Under the pieces are notes generated by a model. It worked only from the letters and a program-made list of their open reading frames with translations. It made no database searches and was not told where the DNA came from. Below are positions 21,547 to 31,502 of a stretch of DNA of 64,000 nucleotides, piece by piece (within the stretch, counting starts at the first letter, position 1; the number at the start of each line of letters is the position of its first letter). Location: positions 49,035 through 113,034 of the forward strand of contig JBAMJV010003339.1 in NCBI GenBank assembly GCA_037951105.1, in the 5' to 3' direction. Both the position numbers and the translations under genes were made by a program. The DNA is from Echinarachnius parma (Eukaryota > Echinodermata > Echinoidea > Clypeasteroida > Echinarachniidae).

Positions 21547-22520
21547 TTAAAGCAAACCAAAATGATAGCGATTCATCTATGCTACTTCTTTAGCGACACC
21601 GAGAGCTTTAATTTGATATATAAATCACTAAAAATGGCCCACTGATGAGGGGCAATTCCACGCCAAATGAGCCAAAAGTGGAAAAATCAAATGAGGATTA
21701 TTTCTGATCTTGTTTATATTTTCTGGATTATTTTGTCATCAATCATGATCACATAATGATATCTTTCAGTTTACATGATTAAAAAAATATTGGGCGTCTC
21801 CTGATAGGAGAAACATGCACCATACATTAACCCATACACATGGGACTACACAGTGCCTATTTCTAGATTTTCTTCATTTTTTGCATTCCTTTCTATTATT
21901 TTTCTGTTTTAAGGTACCAAATTGGATGATTGAATATCACAATATGTGTTCACATTAAAATTTCAGTTTTTTGAGAGCCCTAAAGTATATTTTTAATGAA
22001 TCAAAAACTCTGTCCTTCCGTTACTGTCCTTCCGTTACCGAACACTGAAGCAATTAACTTCTTGTAATTAATATACCAATAGACATATTTTTTTCAAATA
22101 AATGTTGTAATACTATTTGAACATTAGGGAATGGACTATGAGCCAATATAACATGATAGCATTTGAAACTTCACAGAGATTGGATCATAACTAAAGAACT
22201 TCAAAATCCATGTCCATTTTGCCTTCCTTCCGTTACCGGCCTCATTAGTGTCCATATCTAATAAACGTAATGTTAAAAAAAAATTAAAAATAGGAAATCA
22301 AAGGTGTCCCACCAAGAGTCTCAGAAATGTTATTTACAATGATGAATCATAAGCAGGATCCTGGAATTATTTGATTACATTTCAAAAATTGCGTCTGAAT
22401 GTCCTTCCGTTACCGTGGAATTTCCCTGAGGCCACACCATTCTCGCAAAGAGACGACACAAATTACTTTTTTGCAGCGTCCCGTACTAACATGGAGACTG
22501 CCATGTTTAAATTGTTTGTT
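21547..22520 (-). mobile_element. T2-family TIR element, partial copy, interrupted
   Basis: The left end is TTAA-AGCAAACCAAAATGATAG, the inverse of the right end of the complete copy at 43923-45330. Matching continues through 'gcgacaccgagagctttaat' and 'cccactgatgagg', then resumes after an insertion at 'tgaggccacaccattctcgc' and runs to 'catggagactgccatgttta' (about 22508). The other end is not found. Confidence 0.75.
21651..22426. mobile_element. 776-bp TIR element, 5-bp TSD TGAGG
   Basis: It begins GGCAATTCCACG and ends CGTGGAATTTCCC, an imperfect inverted pair. TGAGG flanks both sides (21646-21650, 22427-22431). The uninterrupted sister sequence at about 45225-45240 reads straight through, so the insertion is proven. 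The word CCTTCCGTTAC recurs at about 22013, 22026, 22227 and 22401. No transposase frame is seen. Confidence 0.85.
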
Positions 22521-23026
22521 TTTCTAACCCGGCCTGTTGTGTTGTGCGAAACACCATTCCTTGTTTATCCCTTGTCTACAAAATAAAATGAATGTTCTGC
22601 TCCGTGTTACAAAAAATTCCTGAAATAATAAAAACCTAGTGACAATTTTGTGTTTTGTTTTATTTAGTTTGAAATGATATTTCGCATTATAATGCGGTCT
22701 CAAACAAAGCATTATGTAGTGATATATTACATCAACTCTTACTGAGTTTCTTTATATCGTTATAATTATGTTGCGGGGCTCCGTCCTTCAATATGAGGGT
22801 CCTGGGTTCGATTCCGAACAGTTAGCAATGCTAGCAAACCAGGCTTTATAGACATGTGCGGCTCTCAACCCAGGTGGGTATACCAGTCTGGGAGGAATTA
22901 TTATTTGAAATGCTTGTCACGTCGGCGCTTTATCACGAAAGTGTACACAAATCATGGTAATAATGTAATATGTTTATTGTTATGAAACATATGTATAGCG
23001 ATACATAAATAGTAGTATTACTAATA
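22521..23026. other. AT-rich DNA with a Pol III B-box-like site
   Basis: 'gggtcctgggttcgattccg' near 22795 matches the tRNA T-arm/B box (GGTTCGATTCC). A matching A box is not convincing, so this is at most a tRNA-derived SINE scrap. Confidence 0.5.
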
Positions 23027-23290
23027 TAGGTTTTCCCATTCATTTGAACACTTTCGTCATTAAATTTCATTAATTCGTCATTCAAATTCGTCCCGAGGAA
23101 CCACCAGAGCGGAAATCCCAATTTCAATTTCGTCTTTCGTCGATCAATTTCACACAAAGATCACACAATTTAGTCATTAGTCACACATTTTCGTCAATTG
23201 CAAATCAAATTCGTCGGTCACAGTTGCTGAACACATAAAAGCGAAAGCAATTTCGTCAATTGGCAACCAATTTCGTTAAAACTCTATAAT
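23027..23290. repeat. Partial left end of the TTCGTC element
   Basis: It starts TAGGTTTTCCCATTCATTTG like the element at 23631 and is followed by many TTCGTCA words ('aattcgtcattcaaattcgt'). The right end is missing, so it is a truncated sister copy in direct orientation. Confidence 0.7.
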
Positions 23291-23399
23291 ATAATATACA
23301 AATAAATATAAAGTAAAACATTGCAGAAAATAATGTGATGTTGACTGAATCAATAACAGGACGGGCACTATTATCAAGATAACAGAGGGGAGATGCGTA

Positions 23400-23600
23400 T
23401 TTCCAGGCCCGTCCGCAGAAATTTGTAAAGTGGTACGGTCAACGGATTGGGGGCGAGGCACAACTGCGAGGGAGCGGAGCGACCAAGCCCGAGGGCGCGA
23501 AGCGCCTGAGGGGGGGGGGGGGTGTGGGTGTGGGAGGAGGGTGTGTCCCCTCCCTCCGTAGGGAGCTTTTGCAAATTTTGACTCGAAATAATGCAATCTG
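23400..23600. repeat. hAT-interior-like repeat scrap with poly-G
   Basis: The phrase 'gcgagggagcggagcgaccaa' and the following G-rich run and 'gtgtcccctccctccgta' resemble the inner region of the hAT elements at 14462-14545 and 25430-25470. It lies between the two TTCGTC copies. Confidence 0.55.
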
Positions 23601-23630
23601 GTGCATACCTTGGAAGGAAATTTGATAATA

Positions 23631-24555
23631 TAGGTTTTCCCATCCATTTTCAAACTATCGTCAATCAAATTCAATCAATGCTTACTTCAATTTCGTCCCG
23701 AGAAGTTAGGAAACTGCAATTGCTACATTCGATTTAGTCAATTACCATTCTAATTGATCAATGGTCATTCTAATTCAAAATTGGCTTATTCTAATTCGTC
23801 ATTTTGCAATGGAATTCGTCCCGACTGGTTATAAGACGCATAATGTGAAGTTCAAATTCGTCATTGGTCATCCGATTTCAAGACTTAGTCGTTCAAATTC
23901 GTCATGTATAGTCTGGTTGCTCTGGTTCATATGTATTTTCCTATGGAAGCTCATACAATTCATTTAAAAAGCAATTACTTCAATAATAATTGTTTATAAA
24001 ACGATAAACTGATCACAAACAATTCATTTCGATATTGCAATTCACAAAACGATAATTGACCAAAAGTCTGATTGATTGATCCATGCAATAGATCTGTGTT
24101 GGGAGACACATTGCAATATCAAATTAATGATATAAAATACAAACATTGTTCAATAGACGATAGACTAAAATTGTATGAATTTCCGGGACACAAAATAAAG
24201 ATAGAATCTAGGTTCAAATAAACAAAGGATAATAATGAAGAGATGATGAAACAAAGTATCAAATACAGCTTTCAATATTGTTTGACGAATTTGAATGGGA
24301 AATAACGAAATTAAATGCCCAATGACGAAATTGATCATCACATTGTACACCGACAGGAGTGATCGGACGAAATTGAATGAGCTTTGACTAAAACGATCGG
24401 GTCATTGACGAACTTGGTTGCGAAAGAACGAACTTGTGTGATGAATGACGAAATCGAACATTACATACGATCGGCGAAAGAATTTCCGGACGAAATTGAA
24501 GTTAACAATGATTGAAATTGAATGACGATTGTTTGAAAATGGATGGGAAAACCTA
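23631..24555. mobile_element. 925-bp TIR element filled with TTCGTCA/TGACGAA motifs, TA target
   Basis: The ends TAGGTTTTCCCATCCATTTT and its reverse complement form TIRs of about 30 bp. TA lies on both sides (23629-23630, 24556-24557). The body is AT-rich with TTCGTC words in the left half and GACGAA words in the right half, so the motifs are also arranged as an inverted set. It is non-coding. A truncated sister copy lies at 23027. Confidence 0.8.
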
Positions 24556-24557
24556 TA

Positions 24558-24942
24558 CTAAATTAAAGAAATAATGACTTAAATTATCTCCCTCATGATA
24601 AGACCGCTATATAGTATACAAACACAATCGAACTTACACACACACCAGACATACGCTCACATCGTCCGTGCATGTTTATACTTGGGGGAGGGGGTTTGCC
24701 CCCTCCAACGTGGATACATTTTTTAAATTGGTGTTTAAAATATCACTTTATATGTATGGTCATTATTGTCCTTGTAAGATTTTTACAAGATTTAACTTCT
24801 AAACAAAAGTGGGGATTGTTTGTCTTGTATACAGACAACTCCCGCATCAAAAAGTGGGGGATATATGCCCTATCCCCGAGATCATACGCCCGTGGATACA
24901 CTAAAACACAAGCTGTTGATGCCATGTGTATCTCCTGGTAGA
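24558..24942. other. Unannotated spacer
   Basis: No gene is seen. Short G/C-rich words such as 'gggggagggggtttgccccctcc' lie near 24683. Confidence 0.5.
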
Positions 24943-26260
24943 CAGACGTCGATCCGTGTTTGCGATTGGGGGGGGGGGGGGGCGAAATTTGACAATTTGA
25001 TAAAACACTGACAGAGCTAAAACTAAGCCCCACATTGGCATGCCCGAAAATCTAAAGACGGGGTCTAAAGTCTATCTATCTTATTACAAAACAAGTTTGT
25101 ATTATGCGCTCATTGAAAGTGTCTTGATGGCTCGAAGACCTGAGTCAAGGGGCATCCACATTTGGGGGACTATTGTCCCCCAAATGGGGTCCAGGGGGCG
25201 GAGCCCCCGGAAGCTTTTAGATTTCAGACATTTGCAACTCCTATAATGTGTATAAAATATTGAACCTACTCGTAGCGTATTTTTAAAGGGTATAGCGAGG
25301 AAAAGATTGAGCTTTGCATGAGATGGATCCACGTGATCCTGTACTATAGAGCCATCGATAGAGTCTAGGGCATTTGAGCTCCCATGAAACTAAGCAAGGG
25401 CGTCAACAACTTCTCAAAAGTGGAGGTGGGACATTGCGAGGAAGCGAAGCGACCAAGCGGGGAGCTTTTGTATTTTGGGGCTTGAAATTGTGCGATTTGG
25501 TGCACACCCGAGACAGAAATTTCACATGATATGAAGTGTTCAAGTGTATAAGCTAGGAACCAAACATACATAATGAAAAAGAGAGGGGGACAATCTCCTC
25601 CACTTTCAAATGTGGGGGGGGGGCCTAGCGTGGTCGGACTGATTGGGGGGGGGGGGGCACGCAAAATTATTAGGGGGCACACCTTATGTATTTCTTTGTT
25701 TTAAAAAAAAATGGCCCCTTATGTTTTCTATTGTTTTTTTCAAAATTATTGAGGGGCACAGCCCCCCCTCCCGTGCCCCCCGTAGCTACGCCACTGTGGG
25801 GGGGACATGATATTCCAATTTGATTTGTGTTCAGCGCATATGGACAGAATCGAAAGACATAATATTATTTCATTTCTGTGACGGTGTGCTATAGATGAGG
25901 GTCTAATAAACTCCGTTTTGGATGTGCGTTTTAGAAATTACATTGCCCAACACATTTGGAAAGGTGAGTTTCCACAACCGAAATGAAACTTGCAATATGA
26001 GAAACTGTATGCGCGCGAAGCGCGCGGCAAAAAAAAGGAGATTTGTAGTCCTTTTCAAACTAAAAAACCCCCAGCTATTTGGAAGATTAATTATTGATAA
26101 ATGTGTCTTTCCCCTCTTTGGCATTATATCACTCGATTTTGTCTTCCTCATTTTCGGAATTATTGCGGGGGGGGGGGGGGGCGAAACGATATGTTTGCCC
26201 CCAGTATTTTCATTAGTGGGGCGACCGCCCCCCCCCCCCCCCCCCGGATCGACGCCTCTG
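24943..26260 (-). mobile_element. Non-autonomous hAT element, second copy, 8-bp TSD CTGGTAGA
   Basis: It starts CAGACGTCGATCC and ends GGATCGACGCCTCTG. The flanks 24935-24942 and 26261-26268 are both CTGGTAGA. The internal order is the reverse complement of the 13825 element ('gcgaccgcccc', 'gcgcgcgaagcgcgc', 'ggagcttttgtattttggggc', 'ggatccacgtgatc'). It is longer because of a nested insertion near 25620-25796. No transposase frame is present. Confidence 0.92.
25620..25796 (-). mobile_element. Nested short element with CAGTGGCGTAGC end
   Basis: The right end, read on the minus strand, is CAGTGGCGTAGCTACGGGGG, a common hAT (Tip100-like) terminus. The flanks 'tgtggggggg' and 'tgtggggggg' may be an 8-bp duplication inside a G run, which cannot be placed exactly. 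The block is absent from the sister hAT copy at 13825. The left end is degenerate. Confidence 0.6.
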
Positions 26261-26608
26261 CTGGTAGAACTGTTGTTTATGGCGTACATTGTCTGGTTAG
26301 ATGGATCTGTAAATGATGCGCTTGATGTAGAAGGATCATTTTCAAGATTGGGGGGGGGGGGGGCAAAAGGTTACTTTTTACGATTGTTTACAAACTTCGG
26401 TTTATATGATAATGCTAATGCGTTTCATAATAATGGACAAAAGGTATTATGTCACTTCGATGTTTGTGTTCTTCCATTAGCTGGTGATAAGCCTACGATC
26501 AGCCTCCCACCTTCTCTCTTCTTTTCTCTTCTCTTTTCTTCTCCCTCTCCATCTCTCTTTTTTCTCTTTTGTTTAGGCTGAAAAGTGGTACGGTCGAATC
26601 CGTACCAA

Positions 26609-27243
26609 CCGCAGTAGTCTAGTTCTAGACTCTCAGAATTAATCTCCACCACCCCGAAGATCTGTATACACAGCACTTTAAAGAGATAGTTGAGTTTGTG
26701 AGGTAATGACAAACTGAGTGTAAAATTTGAAAGAGCATAATATTTAAATAATAAAATCATCTTTGTTTGATCAAAATTGGTTCAGAGACGGCTGAAATAT
26801 CCATAAATATAACAATTTGTAATAAAGCTGGGGCCCCAGGTTTATAGAGAATTTTGAACCAGCCGTTAAAATTGTTTTTAAATGCTTCCTCTTTTCAAAA
26901 AGTTACAAAATAGGTATTTAAATAGTTGTTGGTTATTTCTCTATCTAATCACTATGTCAACAAAACATCACATGCACAATATTTTATTCAAAATGGTTGA
27001 AACCGATGAGTGTTTAGAGAGCGCCCTCTTACGTTTTAACGGCTCCTTTTTAATGATAACATGATCTTTACTACGTCATTTGTAATGTTGTGTTCCTTTC
27101 TAGTTATAACTATTAGTTTGTATTGTAATGATACAGGTTTTTGTTACTAAAATTCAGTTTCACCAAAACTGTACTATCCTTGTATACAAGATCTTCGGGG
27201 TGGCGGAGATTAATTCTGAGAAACTAGAACTAGACTACAACCG
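26609..27243. mobile_element. Inverted-repeat element with ~60-bp arms, interrupted
   Basis: The arms 26609-26669 and 27182-27243 are inverse copies with few mismatches ('tagtctagttctag', 'ctcagaattaatctcc', 'ccaccccgaagatct'). Almost all the space between is filled by a T3-family element, so the original hairpin was probably only about 130 bp. Confidence 0.75.
26678..27181. mobile_element. T3-family element (AAAGGGATAGTTGAG ends), copy nested in a hairpin
   Basis: It starts TTTAAAGAGATAGTTGAGTT and ends 'accaaaactgtactatcctt'. It contains 'gcgccctctta', 'catgtgatgttttg' and 'tgaaatatccataaata', all shared with the copies at 34960, 35390, 40138 and 57760. It is non-coding. Confidence 0.7.
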
Positions 27244-27260
27244 CTGCAGCGGCTCCGACG

Positions 27261-27447
27261 GGCCTGCGTTAGTCTAGGTTCTATACTCTGTATACACCTT
27301 TCCCCCATATATATATACGCGTATTAACCCGGTGCATCTGTACGCCCGGTGGATCTGCGGAGATTCACCGGGCGTACATATGGGGGTTACGTGATATATG
27401 GGGGAAAGGTGTAAAAACAGAGTATAGAACCTAGACTAGGCCTGCGT
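27261..27447. mobile_element. 187-bp palindromic element with a second hairpin at its centre
   Basis: The outer arms of about 50 bp pair ('agtctaggttctatactctg', 'acacctttcccccatat'). The centre has a separate hairpin at 27340-27377 with perfect 12-bp arms GTACGCCCGGTG/CACCGGGCGTAC. Confidence 0.75.
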
Positions 27448-28564
27448 ATGCGTGTGTGGAAGGGCGTGTATTGTTCACAGGAAGTAAAAGAAACACTTGT
27501 GACTTGATCTACAGAAAGGAAGACACAAAAGACTCCCCGTGTCTAGCTCTATTAATGCATCCTGTTAGTTTTTTGTCGCGTTAAACCAACAGAAAGAGAA
27601 CACTAAGCGAAGTGTTGAACTATTCAAAACTTTGCTTTAGATGAGGGATAAAAGGGCGGCATCTGTTATCAAGATAAAAGAGGGTAGAGGGGTTGTATCA
27701 ATAGCTCGGTTACTATAGGCGGGGGGCGCGTGGGTAAGCGTGAATTGTTTGTGGGTAGTTTATAAAAAAAAATCATTGTGTTTTCAACAGCAGTTCTAAG
27801 ACGCGGTTATAAACAAAAAGTCTTCATGCTCAGCTACAGGGGCGGCGCGTAACCGGAGGGCCGGGGGGGGGGGGCGGGCCCCCCTCCACTTTTTTGGCAG
27901 AAAATATATGTCTATATATGTATTTTGTATGATCGGAAAGAAATGCAAGAAAAGAAAGAGGGAAGAAGGAGGAGAGGAAAGGAGAAAGAGAGTGTTTATC
28001 CACATTTTCATCTGCCTACTGGAACATTACAAAGTTTGACGAAGTCCCTCTAGCCTTACTCTATAGCAAACAGACAAGATACCTTTTCCTTAAGAAGTGT
28101 GCACTCTCTGAATAAATCATTTATGATGCCATATAAAGCAATATTGTGAAAAATATTACCTTTCATGAGCATACATGTAATTCGGCGATGAAAATGCAAA
28201 GAATGCAACTATTTGTAGTTCTTAATTAAGACCTTATTTTTTGCCCTTTAGTCTTCTCCTTTTTATTCTGGCTGATGCATATCCCTGCCTCAAAATTGGG
28301 TTCCGAACCTCTTCCCTAGTTTCAGTCAATATCTAGTTGCTATTTATGGTAAAACATACCATTTTTTTTTTATACTACATTGGATATCGCATCAAATTAT
28401 ACTCAAATGAAAAGATAAAAGCTAGTCGAGTGATGTTATAAACGTGTTTATATTATTCAGCAATGTTATTTTGTTAATATATATTACCAGGTTGAAGAAC
28501 ATTTCTGTACGCCCTGGAAAAGATTCACTATTTCATATTCTTTATATCTTTAAATATCGTTTAC
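27448..28564. other. Non-coding DNA
   Basis: About 1.1 kb with no supported gene. 'caggggcggcgcgtaacc' near 27838 resembles a hAT end, followed by G-rich sequence, but no partner end was found. Confidence 0.5.
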
Positions 28565-29170
28565 AGTCAAACCTGCGTATAATGACAACCAAAGGGAAAC
28601 AAAAAATTGGCCGCTATAAACAGGTGACCATTATAGACAGGTTCAATAATATCGCTTACAGTCAAACCTGTGTATAATGACCACCGAAGGGAAACTGGCG
28701 ACAAAAGTGACCGCTATATTCAGGTAACCTTTATGGACAGGTTCTATAAAATCGTATATGGGAAACAAGAAAATTGGTCGCTATAATCAGGTGACCTTTA
28801 TATACAGGTGCCAAAATATAGATAACAGTCAAACCTGTGTATAATGACCACCAAAGGGAAACAAGACAATTGGCCGCTATAAACAGGTTACCATTATAGA
28901 CAGGCTCCAAAATATCGTTTACTGTCAAACCTGTGTATAACAACCACCAAAGGAAAGCAAGAAAATTGGCCGCTATAAACAGGTCACCTTTATATACCAG
29001 TTCCATAAAATCATAAAACCTTTGGATAGTGACTACACAATAAACCTAGTACTAGCGGCAACCTGTCTAAAGCGGCCATCTGCCGATAGCGGCCACATTA
29101 AATTCGCCCGAGAAAAATGTGTTACAAACGCTGTCTATAGTGGCCACCTGCCTAACGCGGCCAGCGGCCA
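28565..29170. repeat. ~95-bp tandem repeat, pogo/Tigger-like TIR sequence
   Basis: Units start with 'cagtcaaacctg.gtataatg' near 28565, 28659, 28828 and 28923, with one headless unit near 28745. They contain 'ccaccaaagggaaac', 'ttggccgctataaacaggt' and 'accattatagacaggttc'. From 29050 the related words 'gcggccacctgccta' follow. 'CAGTcaaacct' is typical of pogo-type termini, so the array may be amplified transposon ends. The family call is tentative. Confidence 0.7.
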
Positions 29171-29234
29171 CGGATTTTGCATTCTAATCGTTTTTTTTTT
29201 TTTTTACCGCCTATACATGTATAATATATACATA

Positions 29235-29755
29235 CCCAGGTAGCAAGCCAACGTTGGTCCAACGTTGGACCAACGTTGTCCAATTTTTTCGGCAACGTTG
29301 GTCCAACGTTGTCCGGCAACGTTGGACCAACGTTGCTTGCGTACGCCCAAACAACGCTGCTCCAACGTTGGCGAAAACAAAATACCAACGTTGGATCAAC
29401 GTTGGTCCATCGTTGGAAAGTTGTCATTTGTCAACGTTGGACCAACGCTTTTCCAACGTTGATCCAAGGTTGGTATTTTGTATTCGGCAACGTTGGAGCA
29501 GCGTTGGTTGGGCGTACGCAAACGTTGATCCAACGTCAAAGCAACATGTGTCCAACAAGCATCCACCATATTTCCAACAAGCATCCAACATGTCTCCAAC
29601 ACTCATCCAACAAGCATCCAACATGTCTCCAACAAGCATCCAACATGTCTCCAACAAGCATCCAACGTTGGTCCAGCGTAATTCACCAACATTTCTCCAA
29701 CGTTGGTCCAACGTTGATCCAACGTTGGTCCAACATTGGACCAACGTCTCACCGT
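29235..29755. repeat. CCAACGTTGG-rich arm
   Basis: Words of the type CAACGTTGGWCCAACGTTG alternate irregularly, with spacers such as 'ttgcgtacgcccaaacaacg' that return inverted near 29508. In 29540-29660 a 24-bp unit 'caacatgtctccaacaagcatc' repeats. Open frames on both strands here are by-products of the repeats. Confidence 0.85.
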
Positions 29756-30778
29756 ACTAAAAAAATTAAATTAATATTCATATGACACGCCTATTGGTGA
29801 TATCTAGAACATCCTATCCTAGCTTTCCCTTTACCTAAGACTAACCCTAACCCTATTCCTACTCCTATTCCTATCCATATAGTCCTATTCCTATTCCTAC
29901 ACTCACTACATCTACATCATCCACTCAGCTTTATATAACCTAGCTTCTGTGTTAATATTTGTTTGATGGTTGGTATTTCGATAAAGTTGAATGTTTGGAT
30001 AAAGTTTTAAGAATTTACACAAATACATCATGGAAACAAACCTTTAGAATGTTTTTGTGGATAAATAACTTACATATATTTCAAATAATGAGTAAATAAT
30101 AACATTGGATTCATTCTGAACAATCAAATAACATGATTATTAATGCTTTTTGCAGTCAATGATAACCACTCATGAATATTCATGAATAATAACCAACGTT
30201 CATCCAACGTTGAACCAACGTTGATCCAACGATGGCATACATCCTGCTTTCAGCAGCTAATTTTAAATCCTTTTATTATGCAAGGGGGTTTTGACCACCT
30301 GTGCTACGAGTAAAAAAATTACCTTTTCTAACATAACAGCTACATGTAGTGAACAACAGATGTGAAATGTTGGATTCTCGTTGGATTAACGAACGTTTCA
30401 CTGTGGGTTACCGATGTCGATCCAACGTTGCTCTAACGAGATTGTCCAACCTCCATTTCACTTTGAGTTACCGATGTTGATCCATCGTTGGTGTTGTAAT
30501 ATAATACAAGTAGGCGAAATGCCATGTGTAACTCTGGCATAACAATAATAAATACTGGTAAATTACAAACTTGAGTGTCAGGGTAGACTACCCGACACCC
30601 AGAAGATGGAACCAGGGGATTATTCTGCCCCTTTCGTACGGTTGTCATCCCCTATGTAAGACCGACATTTACCTTATGCAAAATGGTTTAACGTGCTAGT
30701 GCCAGGGTGGACTACCCAACGCCTAGATGATACCAAGGGATTATTCTGCCCTAAATGGTATTCATCTCTATCACAAAT

Positions 30779-31205
30779 CTAATCTATCCGGGGGTCTGAG
30801 AGTAGACGTCGAAGTGGGTAGCGCCTGTCACGTTCTTGCGAGGGCGGCTTCACCTCACTCCAGCACGCTTCTGGGAACTCCGTTTCCTCGTTTACTGGAA
30901 CATGGATGTTACCTTCAGGTGCGCGACGCTTCTTTAGATGATGTCTGTTCCGGCGATACCGCCCACCTTTCTCACTCTGGATGTGGTACGAGCGGGGCGT
31001 TGAATCTTGAGTTGTCACTACGCCAGGTTTCCATTCTTTTCCCACTTGGTAGTACACACGTTCTCCAGACTTCAACACCGGCAGCGACTTGGCACCCTGA
31101 TCATAGTATCGCTTCTGCCTCTTCTGGAGCTCTTTCTTGCTACTAGCTATGCACCGTTGATAACGAACAGTACAGTTCTCAATAAAGCGTTTTCTGGATG
31201 GTATA
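30779..31205 (-). pseudogene. Gypsy integrase C-terminal region
   Basis: The minus-strand frame is open from about 31205 to a stop at 30779. It reads KELQKRQKRYYDQGAKSLPV, then SGERVYYQVGKEWKPGVVTT, TPRSYHIQ and YRRNRHHLKK. This is the C-terminal part of Ty3/gypsy pol after the integrase catalytic core, where 'W.P..V......PRSY.V....G...RRN..HL' is the DNA-binding, chromodomain-like module. The catalytic DDE core is absent. The frame is fused to what follows the primer binding site, so a deletion removed most of gag-pol. Confidence 0.75.
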
Positions 31206-31302
31206 TCCGGTCACACATCAACCGTGAAGCTCGCCTCCCAAAATGGATTCAAATTAGCATTTCTACAACACAGGTCATGGCGAATCGAATCAGACATACA
31301 GT

Positions 31303-31322
31303 CACTTTCACTTCAGACACCA
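31303..31322 (-). other. Gypsy primer binding site
   Basis: Read on the minus strand, TGGTGTCTGAAGTGAAAG begins at the LTR edge (ACA-TGG). TGG plus a tRNA-3'-end-like stretch at this position is the usual minus-strand priming site of gypsy elements. Confidence 0.6.
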
Positions 31323-31502
31323 TGTTGTAATATAATACAAGTAGGTACACGAGTATAGTTGAAAGCTTACTTTATTAACTGCTTGTAGATCGATGGCCCA
31401 ACTCATACATGGTCTCTTGACACCCGATAATATACATATCGATCCTATATGGTAATTCACCGGGGATGGCGCACTTCTATTTATGATTGTAATTCTACTT
31501 GA

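Noticed and set aside
27838-27900. hAT element starting CAGGGGCGGCGCG
   Set aside because: No matching inverted end or 8-bp duplication found.
29835-29895. Telomeric repeat tract 'ctaaccctaaccctattcctac'
   Set aside because: Only two CCCTAA-like units; the rest is a degenerate CCTATT run. Too short to call.
30727-31330. Plus-strand frames across the gypsy remnant
   Set aside because: They are antisense to the integrase C-terminal frame, which has recognisable motifs.
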